Program-made: the position numbers and the translations under genes
In this document: positions 63,494-64,000 of the stretch, piece by piece
Numbering within the stretch: position 1 is the stretch's first letter
Layout of the letters: every line of letters begins with the position of its first letter
Notes under the pieces: generated by a model
What the model was told of the DNA's origin: nothing
The model's input: only the letters and a program-made list of their open reading frames with translations
The model's database searches: none
Source: Nocardioides turkmenicus
GTDB lineage: Bacteria > Actinomycetota > Actinomycetes > Propionibacteriales > Nocardioidaceae
NCBI RefSeq assembly: GCF_011045035.1
Contig: NZ_JAALAA010000012.1
Span: 62,001 to 126,000 of the forward strand
Direction: 5' to 3'
Length of the DNA stretch: 64,000 nt

Positions 63494-63964
63494 TTACACA
63501 GCCAGATTGAGGTCGCGGCGGAGCTTGGCGACGTGACCGGTCGCCTTGACGTTGTACTGCGCGACCTCGATCTTGCCCTCCTCGTCGACCACGAACGTCG
63601 AGCGGATGACGCCCTCGACGACCTTGCCGTAGAGCTTCTTCTCGCCGTAGGCGCCGTACGCCTGGTGGACGGCGAGGTCCTCGTCGGAGGCCAGGGTGAT
63701 GGTGAGCCCGTCACGCTCGCGGAACTTCGCGAGCTTGGCGGGCTTGTCCTTCGAGACGCCGACGACCTCGTAGCCGGCGGCCTTCAGCGAGTCGATCGAG
63801 TCGGTGAAGTCGCAGGCCTGCTTGGTGCAGCCGGGGGTCATCGCGGCGGGGTAGAAGTAGACGATCACCTTGCGGCCGCGGAAGCTGCTGAGCGAGACCT
63901 CCGCTCCGGTGTCGTCGGGAAGAGTGAAGTCAGGGGCAACATCGCCCGGCTCGAGACGCGTCAT
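63494..63964 (-). CDS. bcp: Thioredoxin-dependent peroxiredoxin (Bcp/PrxQ)
   Basis: 156 aa. Reduces hydrogen and organic peroxides. Peroxidatic Cys46 and resolving Cys51 in the motif TPGCTKQACDF; VIVYFYPAAMTPG and STFVVDEEGKI are typical. GLTITLASDEDLAVHQAYGAYGEKK follows the family. ATG 63964 is preferred to the codon 9 bases upstream because TAGGTT (minus strand, 63972-63977) is 7 bases ahead. A hairpin follows the stop. Confidence 0.95.
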   Translation of the reverse strand: MTRLEPGDVAPDFTLPDDTGAEVSLSSFRGRKVIVYFYPAAMTPGCTKQACDFTDSIDSLKAAGYEVVGVSKDKPAKLAKFRERDGLTITLASDEDLAVHQAYGAYGEKKLYGKVVEGVIRSTFVVDEEGKIEVAQYNVKATGHVAKLRRDLNLAV

Positions 63965-64000
63965 GGGCGACAACCTACCTAAGAGATCGAGCGAACCGCA

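Noticed and set aside
62782..64000. Integrated element at tRNA-Leu
   Set aside because: No integrase, no repeat of the tRNA 3' end downstream and no change in base composition.

Overview
The window is high-GC, densely packed actinobacterial DNA, most likely from a Nocardioidaceae relative (Nocardioides-like). That placement is inferred from gene content (F420-dependent oxidoreductase, methylmalonyl-CoA mutase with meaB, MsiK-type sugar ABC transporters lacking their own ATPase), frequent GTG starts, many leaderless-type promoters and heavy use of the string GTACG. No CRISPR array, insertion sequence, prophage or integrase is visible, and no gene-free stretch exceeds 300 bases.

Layout. 1-8.3 kb: two near-identical secreted sulfatases bracket a secreted metallophosphoesterase, a HupE/UreJ-like membrane protein and a HutC-type GntR regulator, with two GntR-like operators; two small membrane proteins follow. 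8.3-17.5 kb: mutA-mutB, a membrane Ser/Thr kinase, a convergent F420 oxidoreductase, meaB and an M20 amidohydrolase. 17.5-37 kb: a nucleoside uptake and salvage region: BmpA-type lipoprotein and ABC transporter (minus strand), divergent cdd and deoA, then add, udk, deoC, a phosphopentomutase/phosphoglucomutase-type enzyme and punA. Set among them are an LD-carboxypeptidase-like protein, a TetR/membrane cassette, an ICMT-DUF393 fusion, MaoC, a PH-domain protein and a gamma-glutamylcyclotransferase-like protein. Imported nucleosides can be deaminated, phosphorolysed and passed through deoxyribose-5-phosphate to glycolysis. Gene content resembles the M. tuberculosis lpdA-deoD-pmmB-add-deoA-cdd region.

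35-44 kb: dihydrolipoamide dehydrogenase, a TetR regulator, a DinB protein, an LpdA-like quinone dehydrogenase with one redox cysteine replaced, an Erm rRNA methyltransferase behind a 15-codon leader peptide and a set of competing hairpins, and pyruvate carboxylase. 44-53 kb: two paralogous secreted proteins of unknown function, a convergent two-component system, a LysR/MFS/3-hydroxybutyrate dehydrogenase cassette, and an NAD-epimerase divergent from a TetR regulator with palindromic operators. 53-64 kb: an acyl-CoA carboxylase biotin subunit, an amino-sugar kinase divergent from an SIS protein with an NgcEFG-like transporter, an acyl-CoA dehydrogenase, GtrA and Maf proteins, tRNA-Leu(UAG) next to a large palindrome, a small acidic/alanine-rich protein and a Bcp peroxiredoxin.

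The points most worth following up are the Erm leader/attenuator (39.7-39.9 kb), the twin-sulfatase locus with its predicted operators, the twin secreted proteins, the palindrome touching tRNA-Leu, and the uniform TAnnnT element 6-8 nt ahead of more than twenty start codons.
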